Under the pieces are notes generated by a model. The model was not told the DNA's origin. It saw only the letters and a list, made by a program, of their open reading frames with translations, and did not search any database. A program made the translations under genes and the position numbers. A stretch of 64,000 nucleotides of DNA from Paracoccaceae bacterium (GTDB taxonomy: Bacteria > Pseudomonadota > Alphaproteobacteria > Rhodobacterales > Rhodobacteraceae): positions 1-64,000 of the forward strand of contig JAOADN010000003.1 of NCBI GenBank assembly GCA_026417295.1, in the 5' to 3' direction. This document shows positions 39,459 to 48,612 of this stretch, one piece after another. Position 1 is the first letter of the stretch; every line of letters begins with the position of its first letter.

Positions 39459-40148
39459 ATGGCGGGACCGGGCGGGACGCGAACGGTGGTCTTCGACCTT
39501 GACGGCACGCTGGCGGACACGGCGGCCGACCTGGTGGCCGCGGCCAATGCATGCTTCCGGGCGATGGGGGCGGGGGAGCCGCTCGACCCCGCGGCGGACG
39601 CGGTGACGGCGGGCCGCGGCGGGCGGGCCCTCCTGCGGCTGGGATTCGGGCGGAGCGGGCGGGCCTGGGACGAGGCCGACATCGAGCGCTGGTATCCGCC
39701 CTTCCTGGCCGAGTACGAGGCGGCGATCGACCGCGAGACACAGCTTCATGCGGGGGCGGCCGAGGCGCTGGCCGGGCTGCGCGGGCTGGGCTTCGCGATG
39801 GCGGTCTGCACCAACAAGCCCGAGCGGCTGGCCACGCTCCTTCTCGCGCGGCTGGGCGTGGGCGGGCTGTTCGGGGCGGTCGTCGGGGCGGATACGCTGC
39901 CGGTCCGCAAGCCGGATCCCCGGCCCTACCGCGCCGCGGTCGAGCGGGCGGGGGGCACGGTCGGGCGGTCCTTCCTGGTGGGCGACACCGAGACCGACCG
40001 GGCGACGGCGCTGGCCGCGGGCGTGCCCGCGGTGCTTGTCACCTTCGGGCCGCAGGGGGCGGGCGTGGGGCGGCTTCTGCCGGATGCGCTGCTTCACCGT
40101 TTCGCCGACCTGCCGGACCTGGCCGGGCGCCTTCTGCCGCCGGTTTGA
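39459..40148 (+). CDS. gph: Phosphoglycolate phosphatase (HAD family)
   Basis: HAD hydrolase of 229 residues. The nucleophile motif is VVFDLDGTLADT (about 11-22), motif II CTNKP, and motifs III/IV are KPDPRPY with GDTETDRATA. It removes phosphate from 2-phosphoglycolate formed by DNA repair or by RuBisCO oxygenation. A TTG at 39450 is an alternative start with the better-spaced GGGAGG; ATG 39459 is listed. It is divergent from glmUS with a 122-bp gap. An MFS gene follows after 50 bp. Confidence 0.85.
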   Translation: MAGPGGTRTVVFDLDGTLADTAADLVAAANACFRAMGAGEPLDPAADAVTAGRGGRALLRLGFGRSGRAWDEADIERWYPPFLAEYEAAIDRETQLHAGAAEALAGLRGLGFAMAVCTNKPERLATLLLARLGVGGLFGAVVGADTLPVRKPDPRPYRAAVERAGGTVGRSFLVGDTETDRATALAAGVPAVLVTFGPQGAGVGRLLPDALLHRFADLPDLAGRLLPPV

Positions 40149-40198
40149 CGCCGTGCCCGCCGCGGCCTAGGCTGCCGGCCCGCTGTGGATTCTCCGCC

Positions 40199-41434
40199 AT
40201 GACCGCCAGCCCCCCGTCCCGCCTTGCGGTGACCTTCGTCCTGATCACCGTGTTCCTGGACATGGTGGGCTTCGGCCTGATCATGCCGGTCCTGCCGCGC
40301 CTGATCGAGGAGGTCGGGCACCTGTCGCTGGCCGAGGCCTCGATCGTCGGCGGCTGGATGTTCGCCGTCTTCTCGATCGGGCAGTTCGCCTTCTCGCCGC
40401 TCGTGGGCAACCTGTCGGACCGCTTCGGCCGGCGGCCCCTGCTGCTGCTGGCGGTGTTCGGGCTGTTCGTGGACTACATGTTCTCGGCGCTTGCGCCCTC
40501 GCTTCTGTGGCTGTTCGTCGGGCGCGCGGTGGCGGGGATCTGCGGGTCCTCCTATGTCATCGCCAATGCCTACATCGCCGACGTCACCCCGCCCGAGGGG
40601 CGCGCGCGCGCCTACGGGCTGATGGGGGCGGCCTTCGGCCTGGGATTCGTGCTGGGCCCGGCGATCGGCGGCCTGCTGGGCGAGTTCGGCCCGCGCGTGC
40701 CCTTCTACGCGGCGGCGGGCATCTCGTTTCTCAACTTCGTCTACGGCTGGTTCGTGCTGCCCGAGACCCTGCGCGAGGCCAGCCGCCGGCCCTTCGAATG
40801 GCGGCGGGCCAATCCCTTCGGCACCTTCGCGGTGTTCCGCACCTATCCGACGGTGCTGCCCATGTGCTTCGTGCTGTTCGTCTTCTTCTTCGCGACCTCG
40901 GTCTATCCGGCGGTCTGGGCCTTCTGGGGGATCGCGAACTTCGGCTGGTCGGAGGCGGTGATCAGCCTGACGCTGGCTGCCTTCGGGATCGTCACAGCGA
41001 TCTTCCAGGGCTTCCTGACCGGCCCGGCCACGGCCTATTTCGGCGAACACCGGCTGGTGCTGATCGGGCTTTTCACATCGCTCGTCGCGGTCCTGGGCTA
41101 CGGGCTGGTGGGCAGCCTCGGCGCCGTCCTCGTCCTGCTGCTCGTCCACGGACCGGAAGGCTTCGTCCATCCGGTGCTGACGGCGCTGATGTCGAAGGAG
41201 GTGCCGGAGGACGCGCAGGGCGAGCTGCAGGGGGGGCTGTCTTCGGCCACCAACGTGGCGATGCTGTTCGGCACCGTCTTCTACGCGCAGATCTTCGGCT
41301 ACTTCATGCGCCCCGACGCGCCGGTCCGGACGCCGGACATGGCCTTCTTCGTGGCCGGCGGTTTCGTCCTGCTGTCGCTGGTCCTCTATGCGGTGCTGGT
41401 CGGCGGCCACCGGCGGGAGGCCGCGCCCGGGTGA
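40199..41434 (+). CDS. MFS transporter, TetA/DHA1-like
   Basis: Drug:H+ antiporter-type carrier of 411 residues with about twelve helices. Landmarks are FLDMVGFGLIMPVLPRL in helix 1, the loop GNLSDRFGRRPLLLLAVFG and AYIADVTPPEGRARAYGLMG. These match the TetA-like DHA1 subfamily, which expels drugs or metabolites, though most family members have no known substrate. Its stop overlaps the GTG start of the DegT-type aminotransferase (GTGA), which links an exporter to an amino-sugar-type enzyme. Confidence 0.88.
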   Translation: MTASPPSRLAVTFVLITVFLDMVGFGLIMPVLPRLIEEVGHLSLAEASIVGGWMFAVFSIGQFAFSPLVGNLSDRFGRRPLLLLAVFGLFVDYMFSALAPSLLWLFVGRAVAGICGSSYVIANAYIADVTPPEGRARAYGLMGAAFGLGFVLGPAIGGLLGEFGPRVPFYAAAGISFLNFVYGWFVLPETLREASRRPFEWRRANPFGTFAVFRTYPTVLPMCFVLFVFFFATSVYPAVWAFWGIANFGWSEAVISLTLAAFGIVTAIFQGFLTGPATAYFGEHRLVLIGLFTSLVAVLGYGLVGSLGAVLVLLLVHGPEGFVHPVLTALMSKEVPEDAQGELQGGLSSATNVAMLFGTVFYAQIFGYFMRPDAPVRTPDMAFFVAGGFVLLSLVLYAVLVGGHRREAAPG

Positions 41435-42645
41435 GCGAGCGCTTCGCCAAGAGCTTCACCCAGCAGGAGCCGATTCCCGAGGAGGGGATCGCGGCCGCGG
41501 TGGAGGTGATGCGCCACGGGCGGCTGCACCGCTACAACCTGGCCGGCGGGGAGGCGGGCGAGACGGCGCTTCTGGAAGAGGAATTCGCCGCCTTCGTCGG
41601 GGCGCGCCACTGCCTGGCGGTGGCCTCGGGGGGCTATGCGCTGGGCTGTGCGCTGCGGGCGGCCGGGATCGGCCCGGGCGAGCCGGTGCTGACCAACGCC
41701 TTCACGCTGGCGCCGGTGCCGGGAGCGATCGTCGCGGCCGGGGGGCGGCCCGTCTTCGTCGAGGTGACCGAGGATCTGGTCCTCGACATCGACGATTTCG
41801 CCCGCAAGGCCGCGGCCAGCGGGGCGCGGCTCTTGCTGCTGAGCCACATGCGCGGCCATCTGTGCGACATGGAAAGGCTGGCGGCCACGGCGGCCGACGC
41901 AGGGGTGCAGGTGATCGAGGACTGCGCCCACACGATGGGCGCGGCCTGGAACGGCGTTCCCTCGGGGCGCTGGGGACTGGCGGGCTGCTATTCGACGCAG
42001 ACCTACAAGCACATGAATTCGGGCGAGGGCGGGCTGATCGTCTCGGATGACCCGGATTTCATGGCGCGGGCGATCCTCTTGTCGGGTTCCTACATGCTAT
42101 ACGGTCGCCATCTGGCAGGTCCGCCGGCAGAAATGTTCGAAAGATACAAGTTCGACATGCCCAATGTCTCGGGCCGGATGGACAACCTGCGGGCGGCGAT
42201 CCTGCGGCCCCAGCTGCGCGACCTGGCGGCACGGCGCGAGCGGTGGAACGCGTTGTACCGGACCGTGGAGTCGGGCCTGAGGGATGCGCCGGGGATCCGC
42301 CTGATCGCGCGCCCGCAGGCGGAGACCTTCGTGGGCTCGTCCTTCCAGTTCCGCCTGCCCGACCTGCCGCCGGCGGCGATCGCGGGGTTCATCGCGGCGA
42401 CGGCGGCGCGGGGGGTGGAGCTGAAATGGTTCGGCGCCGCCGAACCGGCCGCCTTCACCTCGCGTCACGTCCACTGGCGCTATGTCGCGCCGCAGGACCT
42501 GCCGGCGACCGACCGGATCCTGGCGGGGCTGATCGACATGCGCCTGCCGCTGACCTTCACCCCCGGGGATGCCGCCCTGATCGCGCGGATCATCCGCGAG
42601 GAGGCGGGGTGCATTGACGGCCGGAGGGCCGGTGCGGCAGTCTAG
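41431..42645 (+). CDS. DegT/DnrJ/EryC1/StrS-family aminotransferase
   Basis: PLP enzyme of 404 residues. The Schiff-base lysine is Lys193 in STQTYKHMNSGEGG, the PLP ring aspartate Asp164 in VIEDCAHTMG, and the phosphate-binding AVASGGYALG lies near 63-72. The family usually transaminates a nucleotide-linked keto-sugar or scyllo-inosose-type ketone. GTG start overlaps the upstream MFS stop. No other nucleotide-sugar genes are next to it, although glmU-glmS are 2 kb away, so the substrate is open. Confidence 0.88.
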   Translation: MSERFAKSFTQQEPIPEEGIAAAVEVMRHGRLHRYNLAGGEAGETALLEEEFAAFVGARHCLAVASGGYALGCALRAAGIGPGEPVLTNAFTLAPVPGAIVAAGGRPVFVEVTEDLVLDIDDFARKAAASGARLLLLSHMRGHLCDMERLAATAADAGVQVIEDCAHTMGAAWNGVPSGRWGLAGCYSTQTYKHMNSGEGGLIVSDDPDFMARAILLSGSYMLYGRHLAGPPAEMFERYKFDMPNVSGRMDNLRAAILRPQLRDLAARRERWNALYRTVESGLRDAPGIRLIARPQAETFVGSSFQFRLPDLPPAAIAGFIAATAARGVELKWFGAAEPAAFTSRHVHWRYVAPQDLPATDRILAGLIDMRLPLTFTPGDAALIARIIREEAGCIDGRRAGAAV

Positions 42646-42652
42646 CGCCATC

Positions 42653-43057
42653 ATGGCCGACGCACCGCTCATCCCTGCCTTCGACAGCCTGCTGCACGAG
42701 GCCTTTCCCGGCCTCGTCTCTGCCTTCGACGTGATCGCGGCGGTGGTGAGCGTGCTGTCGCTGGCGGTCATGCTGATCGGTGTGGCGCGCTTTGCCCTGC
42801 GCTTCGGGGCGGCGGAACTGGCCGGCGAGGGACGGGGCGCGCGGATCGACGCGGCGCGGGTCGAGCTTGGCCGCTACATCCTGGCCGGACTGGAACTGCT
42901 GATCGTGGCCGACATCATCCACACGACGCTGAGCCTGACCCTGTGGAACCTGCTGTTCCTGGCGCTTCTGGTGATGATACGGTCGGTCATCAGCTACTTC
43001 CTGCTGCACGAGCTTGACGCGCTGGAGCGCGCCGGGACCGGCCACAAGGCAGGATGA
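42653..43057 (+). CDS. DUF1622 small membrane protein
   Basis: Integral membrane protein of 134 residues with three hydrophobic stretches (about 21-44, 77-99 and 101-120). The arrangement DVIAAVVSVLSLAVMLIGV, then GRYILAGLELLIVADIIHT and a membrane exit at HELDALE is the DUF1622 pattern. Function unknown. The start at 42653 is the first in-frame ATG after the upstream stop. It probably belongs to the MFS-DegT transcript, with a seven-base gap. Confidence 0.78.
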   Translation: MADAPLIPAFDSLLHEAFPGLVSAFDVIAAVVSVLSLAVMLIGVARFALRFGAAELAGEGRGARIDAARVELGRYILAGLELLIVADIIHTTLSLTLWNLLFLALLVMIRSVISYFLLHELDALERAGTGHKAG

Positions 43058-43169
43058 GGCCCGGCACGGCCCCGGCGGGCCGGGGGGGCGGGGGGACGGG
43101 CCGGGCGCCCTTGAAGCGGACCTCGCCCTCGGCTAGCTTCGGGGCAACTTCAGATCGGAGGGCGTGACG

Positions 43170-44282
43170 ATGGCGCCCAGGCGTCCCGGGGTCGCGGGCG
43201 CGTTCCCGACGCCGGTTGAGCCGCCAGCCGACCCCAAGCCCGACCCGGCGCAGCTTTATGCCGCGCTGGATCTCGGCACGAATTCGTGCCGGATGCTGAT
43301 TGCCCAGCCGCGGGGCAGCCAGTTCCATGTCGTGGACAGCTTCTCGAAATCGGTGCAGCTCGGCCAGGGGCTGGAGGCCTCGGGCCGGCTGAGCCGGGCC
43401 TCGATGGGCCGCACGATCCAGGCCCTGCAGATCTGCCGCCGCAAGATCGAGGACCTCGAGGTCAGGCGGATGCGCCTTGTCGCCACCGAGGCCTGCCGCC
43501 GCGCCCGCAATGCCGGCGAGTTCATCCGGCAGGTGCGCCGCGAGACGGGCCTGCCGCTGGAGATCATCGAACCCGAGGAGGAGGCGCGGCTTGCCGTCAT
43601 CTCCTGCGCGCCGCTGGTCTCGACGCGGACCGAGCAGCTTCTGGTCGTGGACATCGGCGGCGGATCGACCGAGCTTGTCTGGATCGACCTGTCGAAGGTG
43701 CCCCGCCACGACCGGCCGCGGTCGATCATGCGCCTGCATGCCGGCTTTCGCCCGCCCGAGGGCCCGTTCCCGGCGGCCAAGGTGGTGGACTGGATCAGCG
43801 TGCCGCTGGGTGTTGCGACGCTGAAGGACCAGTTCCAGGACGTCGAGGACGACGCGGCACGTTTCGCGCTGATGAGCTGGTACTTCGAGGAGAAGCTTGC
43901 CGCCTTCTCGCCCTACAATGCCGACACCCCGCGCGAGGGGTTCCAGATCATCGGCACCTCGGGCACGGTGACGACGGTGGCGGCGAGCCATCTGGGGCTG
44001 CGCCGCTATGACCGCACGAAGGTGGACGGGTTGCAGATGACCTCGGCGCAGATCGACCGGGTGATCCGCGACTACCTGAGCCTCGGGCCCGAGGGGCGCA
44101 GGCGCGATCCGCGGATCGGGCGGGACCGCCACACGCTGATCATGTCGGGCGCGGCGATCCTGCAGGCGCTGATGCGGGTCTGGCCGACGGACCGGCTTTC
44201 GGTGGCCGACCGCGGCCTGCGCGAGGGGCTGCTCTATGCGCAGATGTCGGCGGACGGCGTGCTGGACGAGGGAGCGCTCTGA
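43170..44282 (+). CDS. Ppx/GppA-family phosphatase
   Basis: ASKHA-fold exopolyphosphatase/guanosine pentaphosphate phosphatase of 370 residues. Phosphate-1 motif [14 protein letters not shown] is at about 32-45, [12 protein letters not shown] near 156 and [11 protein letters not shown] near 266. It has only the two catalytic domains and lacks the helical C-terminal extension of E. coli Ppx. It may act on polyphosphate or pppGpp. ATG 43170 is preferred to GTG 43164 because GGAGGG then has the right spacing. rlmE follows after five bases, a pairing often seen in Rhodobacterales. Confidence 0.92.
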   Translation: MAPRRPGVAGAFPTPVEPPADPKPDPAQLYAALDLGTNSCRMLIAQPRGSQFHVVDSFSKSVQLGQGLEASGRLSRASMGRTIQALQICRRKIEDLEVRRMRLVATEACRRARNAGEFIRQVRRETGLPLEIIEPEEEARLAVISCAPLVSTRTEQLLVVDIGGGSTELVWIDLSKVPRHDRPRSIMRLHAGFRPPEGPFPAAKVVDWISVPLGVATLKDQFQDVEDDAARFALMSWYFEEKLAAFSPYNADTPREGFQIIGTSGTVTTVAASHLGLRRYDRTKVDGLQMTSAQIDRVIRDYLSLGPEGRRRDPRIGRDRHTLIMSGAAILQALMRVWPTDRLSVADRGLREGLLYAQMSADGVLDEGAL

Positions 44283-44287
44283 CGGCC

Positions 44288-45016
44288 ATGGGCAAGCCAC
44301 CGGTCAAGGCATCGCGACGGGGCGGGCGCGACCTGAAGGTGCGCGTGCGGACGGCGCGCAAGCGGTCCCTGTCCTCGACCCTCTGGCTGGAGCGGCAGCT
44401 CAACGACCCCTATGTCGCGCGCGCCCGCCGCGAGGGCTATCGCAGCCGCGCCGCCTTCAAGATCGCCGAGCTGGACGACCGCTTCGGCTTTCTGGTGCCG
44501 GGGGCGCGGGTCCTGGACCTGGGCTGCGCGCCCGGCGGCTGGTGCCAGGTGGCGGTCGCGCGGGTGAACGCCCTGGGCGAGCGCAAGGGCCGCCGGCAGG
44601 GCCGGGTGATCGGGATCGACCTGCAGGAGGTGGCGCCGGTGCCGGGCGCCGAGATCCACCGGCTGGACTTCCTCGAGCCGGGCGCGGAGGCGCAGGTGCG
44701 GGCCTGGCTGGGCGGGCCGGCCGATGTGGTGATGTCGGACATGGCGCCCGCGGCCTCGGGCCACCGGCAGACCGACCACCTGCGCATCGTGGCCCTCTGC
44801 GAGGCGGCGGCGGACCTTGCGATGGACGTTCTGGAACCGGGCGGGACCTTCGTGGCCAAGGTGCTGGCCGGCGGCGCCGAGGACAGCCTTCAGGTCGTGC
44901 TGAAACGGGCCTTCGCGAAGGTGGCCAACGTCAAGCCGCCGGCGAGCCGCGCCGATTCGAGCGAGAAGTTCGTCGTCGCGACCGGGTTCAGGGGCCGGCC
45001 GGAGCCGGCGGGCTGA
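44288..45016 (+). CDS. rlmE: 23S rRNA 2'-O-ribose U2552 methyltransferase
   Basis: SAM-dependent methyltransferase of 242 residues (FtsJ/RrmJ). The SAM loop [15 protein letters not shown] is near 75-89, and the K-D-K-E tetrad is visible in [26 protein letters not shown] and SSEKFVVA. It methylates U2552 in the ribosomal A-site loop, late in 50S assembly. The N-terminus has about 28 extra basic residues compared with E. coli (209 residues). The last codon abuts the stop of the convergent YqhA gene, and the two stops form TGATCA. Confidence 0.96.
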   Translation: MGKPPVKASRRGGRDLKVRVRTARKRSLSSTLWLERQLNDPYVARARREGYRSRAAFKIAELDDRFGFLVPGARVLDLGCAPGGWCQVAVARVNALGERKGRRQGRVIGIDLQEVAPVPGAEIHRLDFLEPGAEAQVRAWLGGPADVVMSDMAPAASGHRQTDHLRIVALCEAAADLAMDVLEPGGTFVAKVLAGGAEDSLQVVLKRAFAKVANVKPPASRADSSEKFVVATGFRGRPEPAG

Positions 45017-45529
45017 TCACGACTTGCCCTTGGCCGCCTTGGTGGACGTGGCCAGCAGGTCCATCAGCGCCAGCAGCACGCCCGAGACGACGAAGACCAC
45101 GTGGATCACGATGAAGTAGTTGATCTGCGTGGGCGAATATTTCTCGACATCCATGAAGACCTTGAGCAGGTGGATCCCCGATATGGCGACGATCGAGGCC
45201 ACGAGCTTGAGCTTCAGCGTGGCGAAATCGACCGTTCCCTGCCATTCGGGCCGGTCATCGCCGGCGTCGATGTCGAACTTCGAGACGAAGTTCTCGTAGC
45301 CCGAGAAGATGACGATCAGGACGAGGTTCGCGAGCAGGACGAGATCGACGAGGCTGAGGATGCCGAGGATCGTGTCCTCGATCGACAGCGACGAGGCCCG
45401 CAGGATGAAGCCGAGGGATTCGCGCGCGAAGACGACGAGCAGCACGGCGAGCGCGATGACGAGGCCGACATACATCGGCGCAAGCAGCCAGCGGCTGGCG
45501 AAGAGACCCCGCTCGATCAGACGTTCCAT
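45017..45529 (-). CDS. YqhA/UPF0114-family membrane protein
   Basis: Inner-membrane protein of 170 residues. It begins MERLIERGLFASRWLLAPMY, the conserved family start, and has three to four transmembrane helices; SLVDLVLLANLVLIVIFSGYENFVSK is a diagnostic stretch (about 60-85). Function unknown. It appears to be monocistronic and is preceded by a GC-rich hairpin that may end the Hint-gene transcript. Confidence 0.9.
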   Translation of the reverse strand: MERLIERGLFASRWLLAPMYVGLVIALAVLLVVFARESLGFILRASSLSIEDTILGILSLVDLVLLANLVLIVIFSGYENFVSKFDIDAGDDRPEWQGTVDFATLKLKLVASIVAISGIHLLKVFMDVEKYSPTQINYFIVIHVVFVVSGVLLALMDLLATSTKAAKGKS

Positions 45530-45542
45530 CCCGGTTGCACCC

Positions 45543-45560
45543 TGCCGCCGCGTGGCGGCA
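45543..45560. terminator. Short GC hairpin between Hint and yqhA genes
   Basis: TGCCGCC and GGCGGCA flank GCGT, giving a 7-bp stem directly downstream of the Hint-gene stop and just upstream of the yqhA-like start on the minus strand. It has no U-tract. It resembles the middle palindrome at 3561-3586. Confidence 0.4.
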
Positions 45561-45595
45561 GAGCTAGCGCAAGGCGCGATGCCGATAAAGGGGGA

Positions 45596-46165
45596 TCAGG
45601 GTTCGACGCGGACCCAGACGCCCTCGACCATGACGGTCGCGGGCTTGCCGCAGTGGAAGAGGTAGTAGGTCACGACGGTCCCGGGCCGCCGCATGATCCC
45701 GGGGCGGCCCGTCAGGTCGCGGGCGGAGCGGAACTCCTGGCGGAACTGCAGGTCGTTGGTGGCGACCACCTGATGCGGCGAGACCACGAGCTCGTTCTTC
45801 GGCCGCTCCTGGCCCAGCGCCCCGGCGGCGATGCAGACCGGATGGGCATCGGGCCTGCCGTGCAGGAAGCCCTCGTCGAGGTTGAGCCGGTCGATCCACT
45901 GGACGGTCACATAGCTGCCGTCGGGCGTGCGCAGCGGGTCGCGCAGCCGCAGCGCCTTGATCGGCAGCTCGCCGAAGGAGGTCATGACGCGGGCATCGCC
46001 GGAGAAGCCCGCGAAGGTCCAGGGTTCGGCGCCGTCGCGATCGGCCGGGCGCCGCATCGGCGCGGCCGCGGGCGCCGCCGGCGCCACCGTGGCGGGCGCC
46101 GCGGCGCCGGCCTGGAGTTCGCGGCTGATCGCCGCGCCGAGCGAAAGCAACTGCTCGAGATTCAT
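45596..46165 (-). CDS. Hint-domain protein, nucleophile missing
   Basis: Protein of 189 residues. After an Ala/Pro-rich linker (about 20-45) a hedgehog/intein-type Hint domain begins: GDARVMTSFGELPIKALRLRDPLRTPDGS, VQWIDR, HPVCIAAGAL and VSPHQVV are its usual segments. Family members in Rhodobacterales normally start the domain with a CFxxGT-like motif. Here the residues are GFSGDAR, so the self-splicing cysteine is absent. It is unlikely to autoprocess and may be a structural or binding relic. Single gene with a long AT-richer upstream region. Confidence 0.8.
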   Translation of the reverse strand: MNLEQLLSLGAAISRELQAGAAAPATVAPAAPAAAPMRRPADRDGAEPWTFAGFSGDARVMTSFGELPIKALRLRDPLRTPDGSYVTVQWIDRLNLDEGFLHGRPDAHPVCIAAGALGQERPKNELVVSPHQVVATNDLQFRQEFRSARDLTGRPGIMRRPGTVVTYYLFHCGKPATVMVEGVWVRVEP

Positions 46166-46615
46166 TCGCACCACCCGTTCCACGGAGCGGTCCGTGCGCG
46201 GGGCGACATGCCGGGGCCCAGCTGCAAACTGCCCCGGCATGCCTTCACCCACACCGAACACCACCGGCCTGTGCCGGCAACTCCATCACCTTCTACACCA
46301 ACACAACTCGTTACCCTCGCCCCCGGAACCACCAGCATTCCGGTTGCGATGAACCCGATAGGCATTCCGATTGCGGCAGCTTTAAGTCGGCCCTTGCCAC
46401 AATTCCGCCACAGTCGCCCCAGGGCCATTTTCGCCCGAAAACGGCGAAAAGCCCGAATTCTTAACGATTTTTTTGAGCCGGAAACAAACTGCCCGAAAGG
46501 ACTTGTCCAAAAGTTAGTTTTCGGACCGTTCAACAAGGAACTGTTCTCGATCGGCGGAAGACCATTAAGGACCCGGAGGGGAAGGCCCCGTCCGGCCGGG
46601 CCGGCGCGAGGATCG
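46166..46615. other. 450-bp AT-richer intergenic region
   Basis: No convincing gene. The segment from about 46380 to 46570 is clearly less GC-rich than the rest of the window. It holds an 8-bp inverted repeat (TTTTCGCC at 46428-46435, GGCGAAAA at 46443-46450), a run of seven T (46468-46474), and scattered TTAA words including TTAACGAT at 46461-46468 that loosely resemble CtrA half-sites. It probably carries the Hint-gene promoter and the 3' end of the hydrogenase transcript. Confidence 0.5.
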
Positions 46616-47161
46616 TCAGCGCTCCGGAAACAGACTGTTTTGATGCGAATTTTCGGAAAAGACGCCCTGTTCCGGCCGCCGCGGGCCGGCATCGGGCGGG
46701 GCTGTGGCCCCGGCGAGCCAGGGGACGGCGAAGTCCAGCGCGGCCGCGAGGTTGCGCCGGGCGGCGGGGCTGAGCCCCTCGTCCAGCCTGTCGAAGGCGG
46801 TCCCCGCGATGGCGAGGATCCAGGCCTCGGGCCGGCGGCCGAACAGGAGCCCCGCGAGGGCGAGCACGGCGCCCGGCGTCAGGCGGTGGCTGTCCAGCCC
46901 GGCCCCGTCATCCGCGGCCACGGGCATGAGGCGGAAGGGAACCTCAAGTCCGGTCATCGCGTCGGCGAAGAGGACGCGGCCGAAGGGGACGAGGAGCGCG
47001 GCATGTTCGACGGTGAGCTGGTAGTCGATCTCGACCGCGACCCCGGGCAACCCGAGCGCGGCGATGCCCCCGGCCAGGGCGGGGCCGAGCCCGTCGTCGC
47101 CGCGGCCGGGATTGCCGTAGCCGATGACGAGGGTTCCGGCGGGCGGCGGGGCGCCGGTCAC
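46616..47161 (-). CDS. hoxW: Hydrogenase maturation endopeptidase (HoxW-like)
   Basis: Nickel-dependent maturation protease of 181 residues. The family motif GYGNPGRGDDGLG (about 14-26), a DAMTG segment near 69 and SHRLTPGAVL near 92 supply the acidic and histidine nickel ligands. It should cut the C-terminal extension from HoxH after nickel insertion. GTG start overlaps the hoxH stop (GTGA). The C-terminal tail beyond about residue 155 is lower in GC and poorly conserved-looking. Last gene of the hox operon here; no hyp assembly genes are in the window. Confidence 0.88.
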   Translation of the reverse strand: MTGAPPPAGTLVIGYGNPGRGDDGLGPALAGGIAALGLPGVAVEIDYQLTVEHAALLVPFGRVLFADAMTGLEVPFRLMPVAADDGAGLDSHRLTPGAVLALAGLLFGRRPEAWILAIAGTAFDRLDEGLSPAARRNLAAALDFAVPWLAGATAPPDAGPRRPEQGVFSENSHQNSLFPER

Positions 47162-48600
47162 GGCCCCTTCTCGGCGCTGGCGAGGAGCCGCGACTGGCTG
47201 TCCCGGACCTCGATGCGCAGCGGCATCTGCCCGAGCGCGTGGGTGGCGCAGGACAGGCAGGGGTCGTAGGCGCGGATCGCCACCTCGACATGGTTCAGCA
47301 TGCCCTCGGTGATCGTCGGGCGGCCGGAGAGGTGGGTCGTCGCGACATCGCGCACGGAACGGTTCATCGCCTCGTTGTTGTGGGTCGTCGAGACGATGAG
47401 GTTGCAGAAGGTGACCTGGTCGTTCTCGTCCACCCGGTAGTGGTGGATGAGGTTGCCGCGCGGCGCCTCGATCACGCCGATCCCCTCGGGCCGGCGGTCG
47501 CCCCTGGCCACGAGGTCCGTGCCCTGGAGATCGGGGTCGTGCAGGAGCTCGCGGATCCGCTCGACGCAATGGACGACCTCGATCATGCGCGCCCAGTGGC
47601 TGGTGAGCGGGCTCTGGCCGAGGCCACCCCCGGAGGCAGCGCGCAGGGCGGCATGGGCGGCGCCGGCAAGCGGGGTGTCGATGCGGCTGGCGCAGTTCAT
47701 CCGGGACAGCGGCCCGACGCGATACCAGCCCGACTCGGGCCCGAGGTCGCGCAGGAAGGGAAACTTCATGTAGGACCAGCTGCGCACGTCCTCGACCAGG
47801 ACCTTGTGGTAGTCCTCGACCGCGAGCATGTCGAGGATCGGCGCCCCGCCGGCGTCGATCACGCGCAGGCGGCCGTCGTAGAGGTCGAGCGCCCCGTCGC
47901 CCTGGCGCACCAGCGCGAGGTGGTTGGACGGGAAGCTGCCGAAGCGCAGGACATGGGCGGCATTGTCCTCGACATAGGCGCGGGCCAGGGCGAGTGCGTC
48001 CGCGGCCCAGTCGAGCATCCGGTCGACCTGCACGAGCAGCCGGTCGCGCGTGGCGATGTCGAGGTTGCGGTTGATGCCGCCGGGGATGGCGCCGGTGCCG
48101 TGGATCTTCTTGCCGGCCGTGGCCTCGATGATCTCCTGCCCGAACTTGCGCATCATGACGGCGCGGAGGCCCATCTCGGGCCTTTCGCGGATGACCTCGA
48201 AGATGTTGCGCCGTCCGGCCGGGGCGTCGAAGCCGAAGAGCAGGTCGGGGGCGCAGAGGTGGAAGAAGTGCAGCACATGGCTCTGCATCACCTGGCCGTA
48301 ATGCATGAGGCGGCGCATCTTCTCGGCGGTGGGGGGCAGGATGTCGACGCCGACGATCCGGTCCATCGCCTTGGCGGCGGCGAGGTGGTGGCTGACCGGG
48401 CAGATGCCGCAGAGCCTCTGGACGATGACGGGCACCTCCCACAGCAGCCGGCCGCGGATGAAGCGTTCGAAGCCGCGGAACTCGACGATGTGCAGGCGCG
48501 CCTCCTCGACCTCGCCGCGGGCGTCGAGATGGATCGTCACCTTGCCGTGGCCCTCGACGCGGGTGACGGGCGAGATCTCGATCAGCCGGGGGTCCGCCAT
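47158..48600 (-). CDS. hoxH: NAD-reducing [NiFe] hydrogenase large subunit
   Basis: Catalytic subunit of 480 residues of the soluble hydrogenase. The N-terminal nickel motif is RLCGICPVSHH (62-72, Cys64 and Cys67) and the C-terminal motif DPCLSCATH (446-454, Cys448 and Cys451). After His454 a 26-residue extension starting ALGQMPL remains, the part removed on maturation. HoxH is cytoplasmic and pairs with HoxY. It lies 12 bp after hoxY and overlaps the protease gene. Confidence 0.97.
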   Translation of the reverse strand: MADPRLIEISPVTRVEGHGKVTIHLDARGEVEEARLHIVEFRGFERFIRGRLLWEVPVIVQRLCGICPVSHHLAAAKAMDRIVGVDILPPTAEKMRRLMHYGQVMQSHVLHFFHLCAPDLLFGFDAPAGRRNIFEVIRERPEMGLRAVMMRKFGQEIIEATAGKKIHGTGAIPGGINRNLDIATRDRLLVQVDRMLDWAADALALARAYVEDNAAHVLRFGSFPSNHLALVRQGDGALDLYDGRLRVIDAGGAPILDMLAVEDYHKVLVEDVRSWSYMKFPFLRDLGPESGWYRVGPLSRMNCASRIDTPLAGAAHAALRAASGGGLGQSPLTSHWARMIEVVHCVERIRELLHDPDLQGTDLVARGDRRPEGIGVIEAPRGNLIHHYRVDENDQVTFCNLIVSTTHNNEAMNRSVRDVATTHLSGRPTITEGMLNHVEVAIRAYDPCLSCATHALGQMPLRIEVRDSQSRLLASAEKGP

Positions 48601-48612
48601 GCCGTCCTTCCG

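Noticed and set aside
46461-46468. TTAACGAT as a CtrA binding site
   Set aside because: Only a loose half-site match; not listed as a regulatory feature, only mentioned as a possibility.
46162-46692. A 176-codon minus-strand frame covering the AT-rich gap upstream of the Hint gene
   Set aside because: No ribosome-binding site, no recognisable domain, and it overlaps the hydrogenase protease gene and the Hint start.
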